From Pseudomarimonas arenosa (GTDB taxonomy: Bacteria; Pseudomonadota; Gammaproteobacteria; Xanthomonadales; Xanthomonadaceae), in contig NZ_JACYTR010000007.1 in NCBI RefSeq assembly GCF_014841215.1, positions 115,856 through 179,855 on the forward strand: a stretch of 64,000 bases of DNA, read 5' to 3'. Below the pieces are notes generated by a model. The model saw only the letters and a list, made by a program, of their open reading frames with translations. It ran no database searches and was not told where the DNA came from. Shown here piece by piece: positions 31,421-42,655 of the stretch. Each line of letters opens with the position of its first letter. The stretch's first letter is position 1. The position numbers and the translations under genes were made by a program.

Positions 31421-32749
31421 TCAACTCAAGCCCAACCTCTTGGCCTCCGCTTGCACAAATTCCTCCGCCGCCTGCAGTTCGCCACTTTGTCGCAGTGCTC
31501 GAAAGCGCGGCCAGCCTTCATGGGCGATGCGCAGTTCCCACATTTCGCGGCCCTGATAGTCGATGCCTGCCGCTTCCAGGATCAGGCCGGTGACTCGGCA
31601 GCGGCACAAGCAGTGTCCCCAGCGCGGAGTGGACAGATATTGGCTGCGCGGCAGTATTTCCAGACAGGGCTCCGCACTCAGCTCGCCAACAATCCTGGCG
31701 CGCGGGAACTCGTTGCAGGGGCAATGCGCGGGCACTGGGTGTGTGGGCGCCGCCGGTGCGGGTTCGCCGCCCAGCAGGGCCCACTTCTGCGGGTCATCGA
31801 TCTGCCCCGCAGCCCATTGCCGCAACTCCTGGATCGCTGCCGGCGACAGCAGCTCGACAAAGCTTTGCACTACCTCAGGCTTGGCGAAGCGCAGCGCCCA
31901 CTGCACCGCATTGAGACGATCAGTGCGCTCTTCGGCGCGCCAGTTGGCGCCCGCTTCCAGCAGGCGCCGACAGATCGCAGCCTGCCCCTTTTGCACCGCC
32001 AGATGCAGGGCGGTATAGCCGACGCTGTTGCAGGCCTCTCGATCGATGCCGGCCGCCAGCAGCAGCTCGACCATCGCTTCACGCCCGTCCTGCGCGGCGC
32101 GCATCAGCAGGCTGTAGCCCTGCTTGTCCGACTGGTTGAGAAAGTGACTCTTGCCAGCGAATACACCAGCGGCTTCGACCTGGCCGGCAAGTACGGCCTG
32201 TTCCAGAAAGGTACGGCCGTAGGTGTCGCGCTCGTCGACGTTCGCTCCGTTCTTAACTAATAGCTTCATGATGTCGAGCAATTTGCGCCGGTAAGCGATG
32301 CGCAGCGGGCTCTCACCGGCGCCCGATGCATTGAGATCGGCGCCATGCTTGAGCAGCAGTTTCAGCTTCGGCGGCAGCAATCTTTCCGGCGACAAGGCGA
32401 GCAGCAAGTGGATCGGCTGGTGTCCGCGCGCATCCAACGCCGAGGGTGATGCGCCGCCGACCAGCAAGGCTTCCACCACGGCGGCCGTGCCACCGGCACA
32501 GGCATGATGCAGCGGACCACGACCGTCCTCGCGCAGGGTCAGGTCAGGGTCGGCGCCCTGTTCCAGCAGCCACTTGACGATTGCCGCGCGATCGCCGGCT
32601 ACCGCGACCAACAAGGGCGTGTCGCCATCGGGCAGGGCCGCATTGAGGTCGAAGCCCTCGGCATGGGCGGCCTGCAGCAGGGCCAAACGGCCCTCGAAGA
32701 TGGCATCACGCACGGCCAACAACGAGGTCTTGTCGAACGTCGTTGCCAT
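31421..32749 (-). CDS. Ankyrin-repeat protein with Cys-rich C-terminus
   Basis: 442 residues from ATG 32749, which has GGAGG five bases upstream. Residues 1 to about 300 are ankyrin repeats (GDTPLLVAVAGDRAAIVKWL, GRGPLHHACAGGTAAVVEAL, GYTALHLAVQKGQAAICRRL and others), a protein-protein binding scaffold. The remaining 130 residues form a different domain with cysteines in CPC, EPC and CLCRC, which might bind metal; I do not recognise it. It is divergent from the Nudix gene (111 bp gap) and downstream of, but separate from, the GntR operon, whose promoter region lies just beyond its 3' end. Intracellular (no signal peptide). Confidence 0.88.
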   Translation of the reverse strand: MATTFDKTSLLAVRDAIFEGRLALLQAAHAEGFDLNAALPDGDTPLLVAVAGDRAAIVKWLLEQGADPDLTLREDGRGPLHHACAGGTAAVVEALLVGGASPSALDARGHQPIHLLLALSPERLLPPKLKLLLKHGADLNASGAGESPLRIAYRRKLLDIMKLLVKNGANVDERDTYGRTFLEQAVLAGQVEAAGVFAGKSHFLNQSDKQGYSLLMRAAQDGREAMVELLLAAGIDREACNSVGYTALHLAVQKGQAAICRRLLEAGANWRAEERTDRLNAVQWALRFAKPEVVQSFVELLSPAAIQELRQWAAGQIDDPQKWALLGGEPAPAAPTHPVPAHCPCNEFPRARIVGELSAEPCLEILPRSQYLSTPRWGHCLCRCRVTGLILEAAGIDYQGREMWELRIAHEGWPRFRALRQSGELQAAEEFVQAEAKRLGLS

Positions 32750-32859
32750 CGGTTCCTCCCCGGCCGCGAGCGCACATGCCAAGCCATCATCGCGCCGCCG
32801 GCGGCGGCGTGACAACTGGCCGGATTGCCAGCGCATGGGTCTGCTGCTCAACTGTCGCC

Positions 32860-33300
32860 ATGAACAAGCCACCCGCCGACGCCATTGCCATCGTGCTGCT
32901 GCGCGAGGGCAGGATTCTGCTGGTTCAGCGCAGCCAGTCGGTGCCGCGCCCGGGCTTCTGGTCGGTACCTACCGGCAAGCTGGAGCGCGGAGAGTCGCAG
33001 CCGGCAGCGGTGCAGCGCGAGGCTGAAGAGGAGCTGGGCCTGAGCGTGCGACCGATTGCCCAGGTGTGGCAATGCCTGACCGATGACGGCCGCTATCGCC
33101 TGCATTGGTGGCTGGCCGAAGCCAAGGCCGCCGCGGCAAACCTTTGTCCGGCTCCTGAAGAAGTGGCCGATTGGCGCTGGATTCGCCCGTTCGAGTTCGA
33201 GCACCTTAGCCCACGGTTTGAGCAACACCGAGCGTTCTTTAAGGAACGCCTGCCTAGCCTGCTTTCGGTGGCTCCACCCTTGGCGGACGAATCGGACTGA
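32860..33300 (+). CDS. Nudix hydrolase
   Basis: A 146-residue Nudix protein with an intact box: GKLERGESQPAAVQREAEEE followed by LGL (pattern G-x5-E-x7-REUxEExGU). Such enzymes cleave nucleoside diphosphate derivatives; this one resembles the dATP/dihydroneopterin-triphosphate group (RIHWW-type strand RLHWWLAEA), but the substrate cannot be assigned. Start ATG 32860 fits the first beta strand (AIAIVLLREGRILLVQRS). Its last 47 bp overlap the 3' end of the GGDEF gene on the other strand. Confidence 0.9.
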   Translation: MNKPPADAIAIVLLREGRILLVQRSQSVPRPGFWSVPTGKLERGESQPAAVQREAEEELGLSVRPIAQVWQCLTDDGRYRLHWWLAEAKAAAANLCPAPEEVADWRWIRPFEFEHLSPRFEQHRAFFKERLPSLLSVAPPLADESD

Positions 33301-34477
33301 CCGTAGCCGAGCGCGGAACACGTCTGCGCTCGGCCTTGTCCAGGTACATCAGCTTGTCGGCGCGCAGCAGGGCGCGCTCCGGGCTGTCCCCCGGCTCGAT
33401 TGGAGTGTCGCCAACGCTGAATCCAATGCCAGGCACACCGACGTCGTTGGCGGCCAGATCGTCGCGCAGATGATCCAGACGTGAAGCGACGTCCGAGCTA
33501 AGGGTATCGGGCAGCAACACGACGAACTCATCGCCAGCATAGCGCACCACACCGGTAGCTTCACCGAAGTTGCTCTGCAGGGCCTGGGCAAAGCGGCGCA
33601 GACAGGCATCGCCGATATCATGGCCCAGGCTGTCATTGATCGCCTTGAAATCATCCAGATCGAAAAACAGCAGGCGCGCGCCATGCTGGCGCACCCGCTC
33701 GATCAACTGCGGCAGCATGCGCCGGTTGTAGATGCCGGTCAGCGGATCGCGCTCAGCCACCCGTTTCAGCGCCTCGTGCGCCTGGTGCAACTCGGCGTGA
33801 CTGGCATCCAGCTCGGCGTGGTTGCGATGCGACACTGCCAGCACCGCACCGAGGGCAATCACCCACTCGGCGCCGGTATCAAACGAGGAGTGCGAGGCAA
33901 GAAAGATGCCGACGTAACTCGGTAGACTGCCGGGCTCGGCCGTGGCGCTCCAGGCATAGGCAGCAAATTCGGCCGCCGCCAATAGGGCACGCAGCAGAAA
34001 GCCAATGCCCAGCCAGAGCAGGCCGCGGCCGGGCGCGGTCCAACAGATCAACGCGCCACTGCTCAGCGCCAGGGCAATCACCGAGGCCTGCAGCATGCCC
34101 AACTGGGGAATGCTCTGCACCCACCAGCCACCGAGAAAAGTGAGCAGCAAGGGCGGTAGCACCAGGGCCAGGGTCAGCGGCCGCTCGACCCGATTGCGGG
34201 CAAACACCCAGGCGCCGACCACCATGGCGGCAACAAAGGCCGACTTGCACAGGGTATAGGCGGCTTGCAGGGTCGGCACCAGCAGGCCTTGCGGCTGCCA
34301 GAACCAGAACATCCAGGTCACCAGCAAGGCCAGCCCATTGGCCAGCCAGGCGCACATCCACCAGACCACCTCACGGCGCCCGGTGGAACGCCGAAAGGCG
34401 ACGAAGAAAATCGCCACCAGCGCCGCCGAGCTGATCTGCACAGCGGTGCTCCATTGCCAAAGGAGGAGTTCTGCCAT
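33254..34477 (-). CDS. Membrane diguanylate cyclase (GGDEF domain)
   Basis: 407 residues: six to seven transmembrane helices in residues 1-215, a short coiled segment (HAELDASHAELHQAHEALKR), then a GGDEF domain starting at RDPLTGIYNRRML. The active-site loop reads RYAGDEF; AGDEF is an accepted variant of GGDEF, so synthesis of c-di-GMP is expected. No RxxD inhibitory site is seen five residues before it. The helices resemble a sensor of the 7TM type; the ligand is unknown. Convergent with the Nudix gene, with overlapping 3' ends. Confidence 0.92.
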   Translation of the reverse strand: MAELLLWQWSTAVQISSAALVAIFFVAFRRSTGRREVVWWMCAWLANGLALLVTWMFWFWQPQGLLVPTLQAAYTLCKSAFVAAMVVGAWVFARNRVERPLTLALVLPPLLLTFLGGWWVQSIPQLGMLQASVIALALSSGALICWTAPGRGLLWLGIGFLLRALLAAAEFAAYAWSATAEPGSLPSYVGIFLASHSSFDTGAEWVIALGAVLAVSHRNHAELDASHAELHQAHEALKRVAERDPLTGIYNRRMLPQLIERVRQHGARLLFFDLDDFKAINDSLGHDIGDACLRRFAQALQSNFGEATGVVRYAGDEFVVLLPDTLSSDVASRLDHLRDDLAANDVGVPGIGFSVGDTPIEPGDSPERALLRADKLMYLDKAERRRVPRSATVSPIRPPRVEPPKAG

Positions 34478-34600
34478 GGCCTTCGACTACGCCGCGGGAG
34501 GGCATTCGGATTCGCCCGACAATGCGATCCTAACACTGGCAGCCGAGCGCTCCGCCGGACCCGCGCGTTGGCAGATCCTGCACAGTCCAATGGTAGGGTT

Positions 34601-34723
34601 TAGCCCGGATATTTCATGAGGGGGCGCGGATGATCACCGAGGACTTTGCGTCGAGTGCAAGGCGCGACGAGCCCAAGTGGAATCGCCGGATCTTTCGGCG
34701 CGACCTCATGAAATATCCGGGTT
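34601..34723 (+). mobile_element. MITE-like element, short form, copy A
   Basis: 123 bp, ends TAGCCCGGATATTTCATGAG and CTCATGAAATATCCGGGTTA, i.e. terminal inverted repeats matching at 19 of 20 bases with TA at both ends, as left by IS630/Tc1-type insertion. The inside (GATGATCACCGAGGACTTTG, GCAAGGCGCGACGA, GATCTTTCGGCGCGAC) is shared with the copies at 51.98, 59.41 and 63.75 kb. No open frame for a transposase. It ends directly before the DAGK-like gene start. Confidence 0.88.
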
Positions 34724-34724
34724 A

Positions 34725-35714
34725 GTGGTGAACGCCCTTCCAGCCACTCCCGCCTCTGCCGCAGACGCGGTCGATGCAAACGCCGGCACGAACGGCTTCG
34801 TGATCGTGATGAACGCCTGTTCCGGCCGTCGCGCGGCGCAGGAGCGGCAACGGGTCATGCAGCAGGTGCTGGCCGACGCAGGGTGTGAACACGAACTGCT
34901 GCAGGTTCTGCATCCTCGTCAGATGCCCGACGTGATCGAGCGCGCTGTCGGGCTGGCGCAAACGCAGGGCCGCGTACTGGTCGCGGCCGGGGGCGATGGC
35001 ACGATCAATGCCGTGGTCCAGCGCTGCCTGGGCAAGGGCGTGGTGTTCGCCGCGCTGCCGCAGGGCACGTTCAATTTCTTTGGCAGGAATCATCGGCTGT
35101 CAGAGCACCTGGAAACCGCGGTGCGTGATCTGCTCGAAGGCAAAGTGCGGCCCATTCAGGTCGGCAAGGTCAATGACCACGTGTTTCTGATCAATGCCAG
35201 CATTGGCTTGTACCGGCGCCTGCTGCAAGATCGCGAGGCCTTCAAGCGGCGTCTGGGAAGAAGTCGCCTGGTGGCCCTGTGGGCGGGCATTAACACATTG
35301 CTTCGCCCACACCCGCGCCTGTGCCTGGCGATTCAGCACGACGGCGAGACGCGTTTGGAGCAGGTGCTGACCCTGGTGGCGGGCAATAATCGCTTGCAGC
35401 TGGAAAGCCTTGGTCTGGAGCAAGCCGCAGCAGTGGACCAAGGGCAGTTGCTGGGTTTGCGAGTGCGACCTCAGCCGCGCTGGTCCCTGTTTAACCTGGC
35501 ATTGCGCGGCCTGCTCGGACAATGGGTAAGGGATGAGCGGGCACACGCGTTCCTGTTCGAACAACTTGAGGTCACTGCCCTGCACCGACGCCGCCTGTGG
35601 GTGGCAATCGACGGTGAGCTGGTGCGTATGGATCAGCCCTTGCGCTTTCAAGTGGCGGCCGAGCGCCTGCCCTTGCTGGTGCCGCGACGAATCGCGAACG
35701 AGACCACAGCATGA
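34725..35714 (+). CDS. Diacylglycerol/lipid kinase family protein
   Basis: Has the DAGK catalytic fold: FVIVMNACSGRRAAQER (phosphate-binding strand), the nucleotide loop AAGGDGTINAVVQ, then LPQGTFNFFGRNHRL, the place of the usual GTxNdfAR motif. It probably phosphorylates a lipid such as diacylglycerol or a sphingoid-like lipid at the inner membrane. The start is uncertain: the frame continues back to a GTG at 34677 inside the MITE, while GTG 34725 or 34728 immediately after the element gives a more typical N-terminus. Its stop overlaps the ATG of the phosphoesterase gene (ATGA), so the two are coupled. Confidence 0.85.
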   Translation: MVNALPATPASAADAVDANAGTNGFVIVMNACSGRRAAQERQRVMQQVLADAGCEHELLQVLHPRQMPDVIERAVGLAQTQGRVLVAAGGDGTINAVVQRCLGKGVVFAALPQGTFNFFGRNHRLSEHLETAVRDLLEGKVRPIQVGKVNDHVFLINASIGLYRRLLQDREAFKRRLGRSRLVALWAGINTLLRPHPRLCLAIQHDGETRLEQVLTLVAGNNRLQLESLGLEQAAAVDQGQLLGLRVRPQPRWSLFNLALRGLLGQWVRDERAHAFLFEQLEVTALHRRRLWVAIDGELVRMDQPLRFQVAAERLPLLVPRRIANETTA

Positions 35715-36523
35715 GTGTGATTCTGCATCTGTCGGATACCCACTTCGGCACCGAGCAGGCCTGGGTGCAGCACGCCTTGAACGAGCTGATCGCGACGCAA
35801 TCTCCAGACCTGCTGATCCTCTCCGGCGACATCACCCAACGCGCGACCCGTGCACAATTCGCTGCTGCACATGACTGGCTCGATCGACAGGCCGTGGCGC
35901 ACCGACTGCTGCTGGCGGGCAACCACGACATTCCACTGTTTGCGCTATGGCAACGCCTGTTCAGTCCGTATCGGCGCCTCAGGCGCGGGCTGCAGGTGAC
36001 CGACCTGTCGCCGAGCCATGTGCAGCATCCGCTGCATGTGCTGTCGGTCAAGACTACCCGTCGCTATCGGCACATCGACGGCGAGATCTCCCCAGCGCAA
36101 ATCGATCGCGTACGTCGGGCCCTGTTGGCGGCCGATCGCGATGCACTGAAGATCGTCGTCACTCACCAGCCGCTGTGGGTCGAGCGCAGCAGCGATCTGC
36201 ACAACTGCTGCCGCGGCGCCGAGCGCGCTCTGCAGGCCTGGTGCGAGGCCGGCGCGGATGTCTTCCTCAGCGGTCATATTCATTTGCCCTTCGTTGCCGA
36301 GCTACCTGATCACCCGGGCTGCTGGGTGGTCAATGCCGGCACCGCGCTGTCTTCGCGGGTGCGCGACGGTGTCCCCAACTCCTGCAATCTGATTCGCTAC
36401 CCGACCAGCGAAGGGCCGCGATGCTGCGCGGTCGAGCGCTGGGACTGCCCCAGCGAGTTTCGCCAGTTTCGCCTGGTCGCCCAGCAACAGCTGCAGCTAC
36501 GGGCCAGGGAAACTTCGAGCTAA
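35711..36523 (+). CDS. Calcineurin-like metallophosphoesterase
   Basis: The 270-residue product shows the full dimetal motif set: LHLSDTHFG, LLILSGDIT, LLAGNHD, IVVTHQP and SGHIHLPF. It is a cytoplasmic phosphodiesterase or phosphatase of the class III cyclic-nucleotide/UDP-sugar type; the substrate cannot be read from sequence. Overlap with the lipid kinase gene (ATGA) suggests both act on the same lipid or phospholipid pathway. Its stop lies 3 bp from that of the convergent DPP4-like gene. Confidence 0.9.
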   Translation: MSVILHLSDTHFGTEQAWVQHALNELIATQSPDLLILSGDITQRATRAQFAAAHDWLDRQAVAHRLLLAGNHDIPLFALWQRLFSPYRRLRRGLQVTDLSPSHVQHPLHVLSVKTTRRYRHIDGEISPAQIDRVRRALLAADRDALKIVVTHQPLWVERSSDLHNCCRGAERALQAWCEAGADVFLSGHIHLPFVAELPDHPGCWVVNAGTALSSRVRDGVPNSCNLIRYPTSEGPRCCAVERWDCPSEFRQFRLVAQQQLQLRARETSS

Positions 36524-36526
36524 GGG

Positions 36527-39585
<3,059 letters not shown>

Positions 39586-39648
39586 GCAGGAATTCCTTGC
39601 GAAGGTGGTAGGCTCCGGAGGATATCAGCCCGATGGAGTTCGTTTCGC

Positions 39649-40413
39649 ATGTCCGACCCCTTATTCGATCTGAGTGACCGGGTGGCCCTGGTCAGCGGCG
39701 CGTCGCGCGGCATTGGCGAGGCGATTGCCAAGTTGCTGGCAGCCCATGGGGCGCATGTGATCTGCACCAGTCGGCGCAAGGAAAGCTGTGAAGAGGTCGC
39801 CGAGGTGATTCGCGGCGCCGGCGGCCGAGCCGAGGCCATGGCCATGCATGTCGGCGAACCGGAGTCGATCGAGGCGGTGTTTCAGAAACTCGATGCCCTC
39901 GAGCTGCGCCCCAGTCTGCTGGTCAACAACGCCGCCGCCAATCCGTACTTTGGCCCGGCCATCGACATGAGTCTGGCCGCCTATGAAAAGACCGTGGAGG
40001 TCAATCTGCGCGGCTATTTCTGGACCACCGTACAGGCCGCCCGCCGCATGAAGGACCACGGCGGCGGTGCCATCGTCAATATCGCCTCGGTGAATGCCAA
40101 GCGCGCCGCACCGGGCCAGCTGATCTATTCGATGACCAAGGCCGGCATCGTCAACATGACCGAAGGCTTCGCCAAGGAGCTGGCGCCACATGGCATCCGG
40201 GTCAATGCCGTACTTCCGGGACTCACCGACACCAAGTTCGCCTCGGCGCTGACTCAGAATGAAAAGATCCTTAACACCATGATGAAACTCATCCCGCTGC
40301 AGCGCGTGGCGCAACCGGACGAGATGGCGCCCATGGTGCTGTTCCTGCTGTCGCAGGCGGCCGGCTATGTCACCGGCGGCAAGTTTGTGGTGGATGGCGG
40401 GTATCTGGCCTGA
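39649..40413 (+). CDS. Short-chain dehydrogenase/reductase (FabG-like)
   Basis: A 254-residue classical SDR: SGASRGIGEAIAKLL, NNAA, YSMTKAG (YxxxK) and the C-terminal YVTGGKFVVDGGYLA typical of FabG-like enzymes. SRRK after beta-2 (Arg-Arg) suggests NADP(H). The start ATG 39649 opens with MSDPLFDLSDRVALVSGASR; the frame extends far upstream only as an antisense shadow. Divergent from the other SDR; the 63-bp gap with GGAGGAT serves as promoter region. Physiological substrate unknown; fatty-acid or ketone metabolism possible. Confidence 0.93.
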   Translation: MSDPLFDLSDRVALVSGASRGIGEAIAKLLAAHGAHVICTSRRKESCEEVAEVIRGAGGRAEAMAMHVGEPESIEAVFQKLDALELRPSLLVNNAAANPYFGPAIDMSLAAYEKTVEVNLRGYFWTTVQAARRMKDHGGGAIVNIASVNAKRAAPGQLIYSMTKAGIVNMTEGFAKELAPHGIRVNAVLPGLTDTKFASALTQNEKILNTMMKLIPLQRVAQPDEMAPMVLFLLSQAAGYVTGGKFVVDGGYLA

Positions 40414-40540
40414 CAGTGCCGACGCTGGCTGAGCTGGTCATAGCGAAGCGGGCGAACGAAAGCGTCTTGGCTTGCCGGCAGTGCAGCGGCTTCGTTCAGC
40501 CGGCTTGGACACGCTCAGCCGACGCAGCCCACCTCACCCG

Positions 40541-41587
40541 TCAGGGCATCGGCGTATCCCACTCGCTATCACTGAGCGCATCGCCGTACAGCTGCTGCTC
40601 CATCTGAATCATCACATCGACTTCCCCCGAGCCTTCGCCAAGACGGGCGATATGGAACAGGGCGTCGCCCTGATTCACGACCGGTAGATTGTTCAGCCCG
40701 ATGATCAGGCCAGCCTTTCGACAATGCACGGCTTGCTCAGCTTCGCCAAACGGGTCGGAGATCACCCCAAGGACTTCGTTTTCAGCCACCATTGCGCCCA
40801 GGGATCTTTCGCGGCGAAACACCCCGCCGCTGGCAGCGCGCACCCAGTAGGTAGTATTGGAATGCATCGGCGCAACCGGCTCACGGCGCTGGCCTGCGGC
40901 GCGGATCATGCCGAGATGGCGCAGCACCGAGAGCACGCCACGCACCCCGACGCGTACAGACAAATCGTCAAAACGCAGCGCTTCACCGGCTTCATACAGC
41001 AGCACCACCACGCCGGCCTCGCGCGCTGACTGGCGCAGCGAGCCATCACGCAAGGTGGCGTCGATCATGATCGGTGCCGAGAACGCGCTGGCCAGATCGT
41101 GGATGCGCGGATCGCCAAGATCGGCACGGATCTGCGGCAGGTTGGCCCGATGGATCGCTGCCGAATGCAGATCGATGCCGTACTGACAGCGACTGACCAC
41201 CTCGGTCATGAACAGATGCGCAAGCTGGTTGGCCAATGAACCGTGCGGACTGCCAGGAAAGCAGCGATTGAGATCGCGGCGATCGGGCAGATAGCGTGAG
41301 CGGGCGATAAAGCCAAAGGCGTTGACCACCGGCACCGCCAGCAAGGTGCCATGCATCGGCCGCAGACCGCGAAAGCGCAGCACCTGGCGAATCACCTCCA
41401 CACCGGTGATCTCGTCGCCGTGTATTGCCGCACTGAGAAAGAACACCGGCCCGTCCTTGCGGCCGTGCACCACATGCACCGGCAGGGTGACCGGCTGATG
41501 GTTACTTAACACCGAGAGCGGCAGCTCAACGGTAGCCCGTTCACCGGCCTTGATCTTCTGCCCACCGATCTCGAAGGCGGCCCGCAT
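40541..41587 (-). CDS. Succinylglutamate desuccinylase/aspartoacylase family protein
   Basis: A 348-residue zinc hydrolase of the AstE/AspA family: AAIHGDEITGVEV (His56, Glu59, zinc ligands), RYLPDRRDLNRCFPG, and the third ligand in GIDLHSA. It probably deacylates an amino-acid conjugate. Start ATG 41587 overlaps the stop of the RimK-like gene (TGATG), a strong sign of co-translation. The RimK/AspA-like pair occurs in many proteobacteria, suggesting a ligase and a hydrolase acting on the same glutamylated substrate; this is inference. Confidence 0.9.
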   Translation of the reverse strand: MRAAFEIGGQKIKAGERATVELPLSVLSNHQPVTLPVHVVHGRKDGPVFFLSAAIHGDEITGVEVIRQVLRFRGLRPMHGTLLAVPVVNAFGFIARSRYLPDRRDLNRCFPGSPHGSLANQLAHLFMTEVVSRCQYGIDLHSAAIHRANLPQIRADLGDPRIHDLASAFSAPIMIDATLRDGSLRQSAREAGVVVLLYEAGEALRFDDLSVRVGVRGVLSVLRHLGMIRAAGQRREPVAPMHSNTTYWVRAASGGVFRRERSLGAMVAENEVLGVISDPFGEAEQAVHCRKAGLIIGLNNLPVVNQGDALFHIARLGEGSGEVDVMIQMEQQLYGDALSDSEWDTPMP

Positions 41588-42492
41588 CAACCCTTGCCCT
41601 TGGTGCGGGTATTGCCATGCGCTGCTTCGTGTTCGAGGAATTCAATGATCTTGCCCGCTACATCCATGCCGGTGGCCTTTTCAACCCCTTCCAAACCGGG
41701 GGATGAATTCACTTCCATCACCACCGGACCGTGATTCGAACGCAGCATATCGACACCGGCGACATTCAGGCCCATCACCTTGGCGGCACGAATGGCTGTG
41801 CTGCGTTCTTCGGGGGTAATCTTGACCGACTTGGCGCTGCCGCCACGGTGCAGGTTGGAACGAAAATCGCCCGGCGCACCCTGTCGCTTCATCGCCGCCA
41901 CCACCTTGCCGCCAATCACCAGACAGCGCAGATCGGTGCCGCCGGCCTCCTTGATGTACTCCTGCACCAGGATATTCACCTTGGCACCGCGGAAGGCCTC
42001 GATCACCGAACGCGCCGAGCTGCGCGTCTCGCCCAGCACCACGCCGATGCCTTGAGTGCCTTCCAGCAACTTGATGATCACCGGCTCACCGCCAACGATA
42101 TCGAGGATTTCATCAATGCGGTTGGTGTCGTAGGCAAAGGCGGTGACCGGCAGGCCGATGCCGGCACGCGAGAGCAATTGCAGTGAACGCAGCTTGTCGC
42201 GCGAGCGGCCAATCGCCACCGACTCGTTCAGGGTGTAGACGCCCATCATCTCGAACTGGCGCAGCACCGCCAGGCCGTAGAAGGTGATCGAGGCGCCGAT
42301 GCGCGGAATCACCGCATCGAAGCCGCTGACCTTCTCGCCCTTGTAGCGCAGCTCGGGCCGATGCGAGGTGATGTTCATATAGCAACGCAGGGTGTTGATC
42401 ACTTCGATCTCGTGGCCGCGCGCCTGTGCCGCTTCCACCAGCCGCTTGTGCGAATAAAGCTCGGGATTGCGTGCCAACAGCGCGATCTTCAT
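41587..42492 (-). CDS. rimK: RimK-type alpha-L-glutamate ligase
   Basis: ATP-grasp ligase that adds glutamate residues, in Escherichia coli to ribosomal protein S6. The 301-residue product has the N-terminal [25 protein letters not shown]-grasp elements [18 protein letters not shown] and [19 protein letters not shown], and the metal-binding [18 protein letters not shown]. Length and sequence match RimK closely. Start ATG 42492; further upstream codons in frame are not conserved. It is followed directly by the AspA-like hydrolase gene and is divergent from the glycosyltransferase gene. Confidence 0.94.
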   Translation of the reverse strand: MKIALLARNPELYSHKRLVEAAQARGHEIEVINTLRCYMNITSHRPELRYKGEKVSGFDAVIPRIGASITFYGLAVLRQFEMMGVYTLNESVAIGRSRDKLRSLQLLSRAGIGLPVTAFAYDTNRIDEILDIVGGEPVIIKLLEGTQGIGVVLGETRSSARSVIEAFRGAKVNILVQEYIKEAGGTDLRCLVIGGKVVAAMKRQGAPGDFRSNLHRGGSAKSVKITPEERSTAIRAAKVMGLNVAGVDMLRSNHGPVVMEVNSSPGLEGVEKATGMDVAGKIIEFLEHEAAHGNTRTKGKG

Positions 42493-42655
42493 CGAAGCCT
42501 CCGCGACTGGAAAATCGAGGACATCGCTGGCTCGCCGAATGCAAGCTGCAGCCAAAGTCTACCTGAAGCGAAAGGCGGCAATGAGCGCCAGCGCGCAGCC
42601 CGCGGCGGCTTCCAACAGCGCCCTCCGCCGAGGATCGATCACCCGCGATTGCGCG

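Noticed and set aside
34677..34724. Lipid kinase start inside the MITE (GTG 34677)
   Set aside because: Would add 16 residues coded by repeat DNA; a start just after the element is simpler, though not proved.
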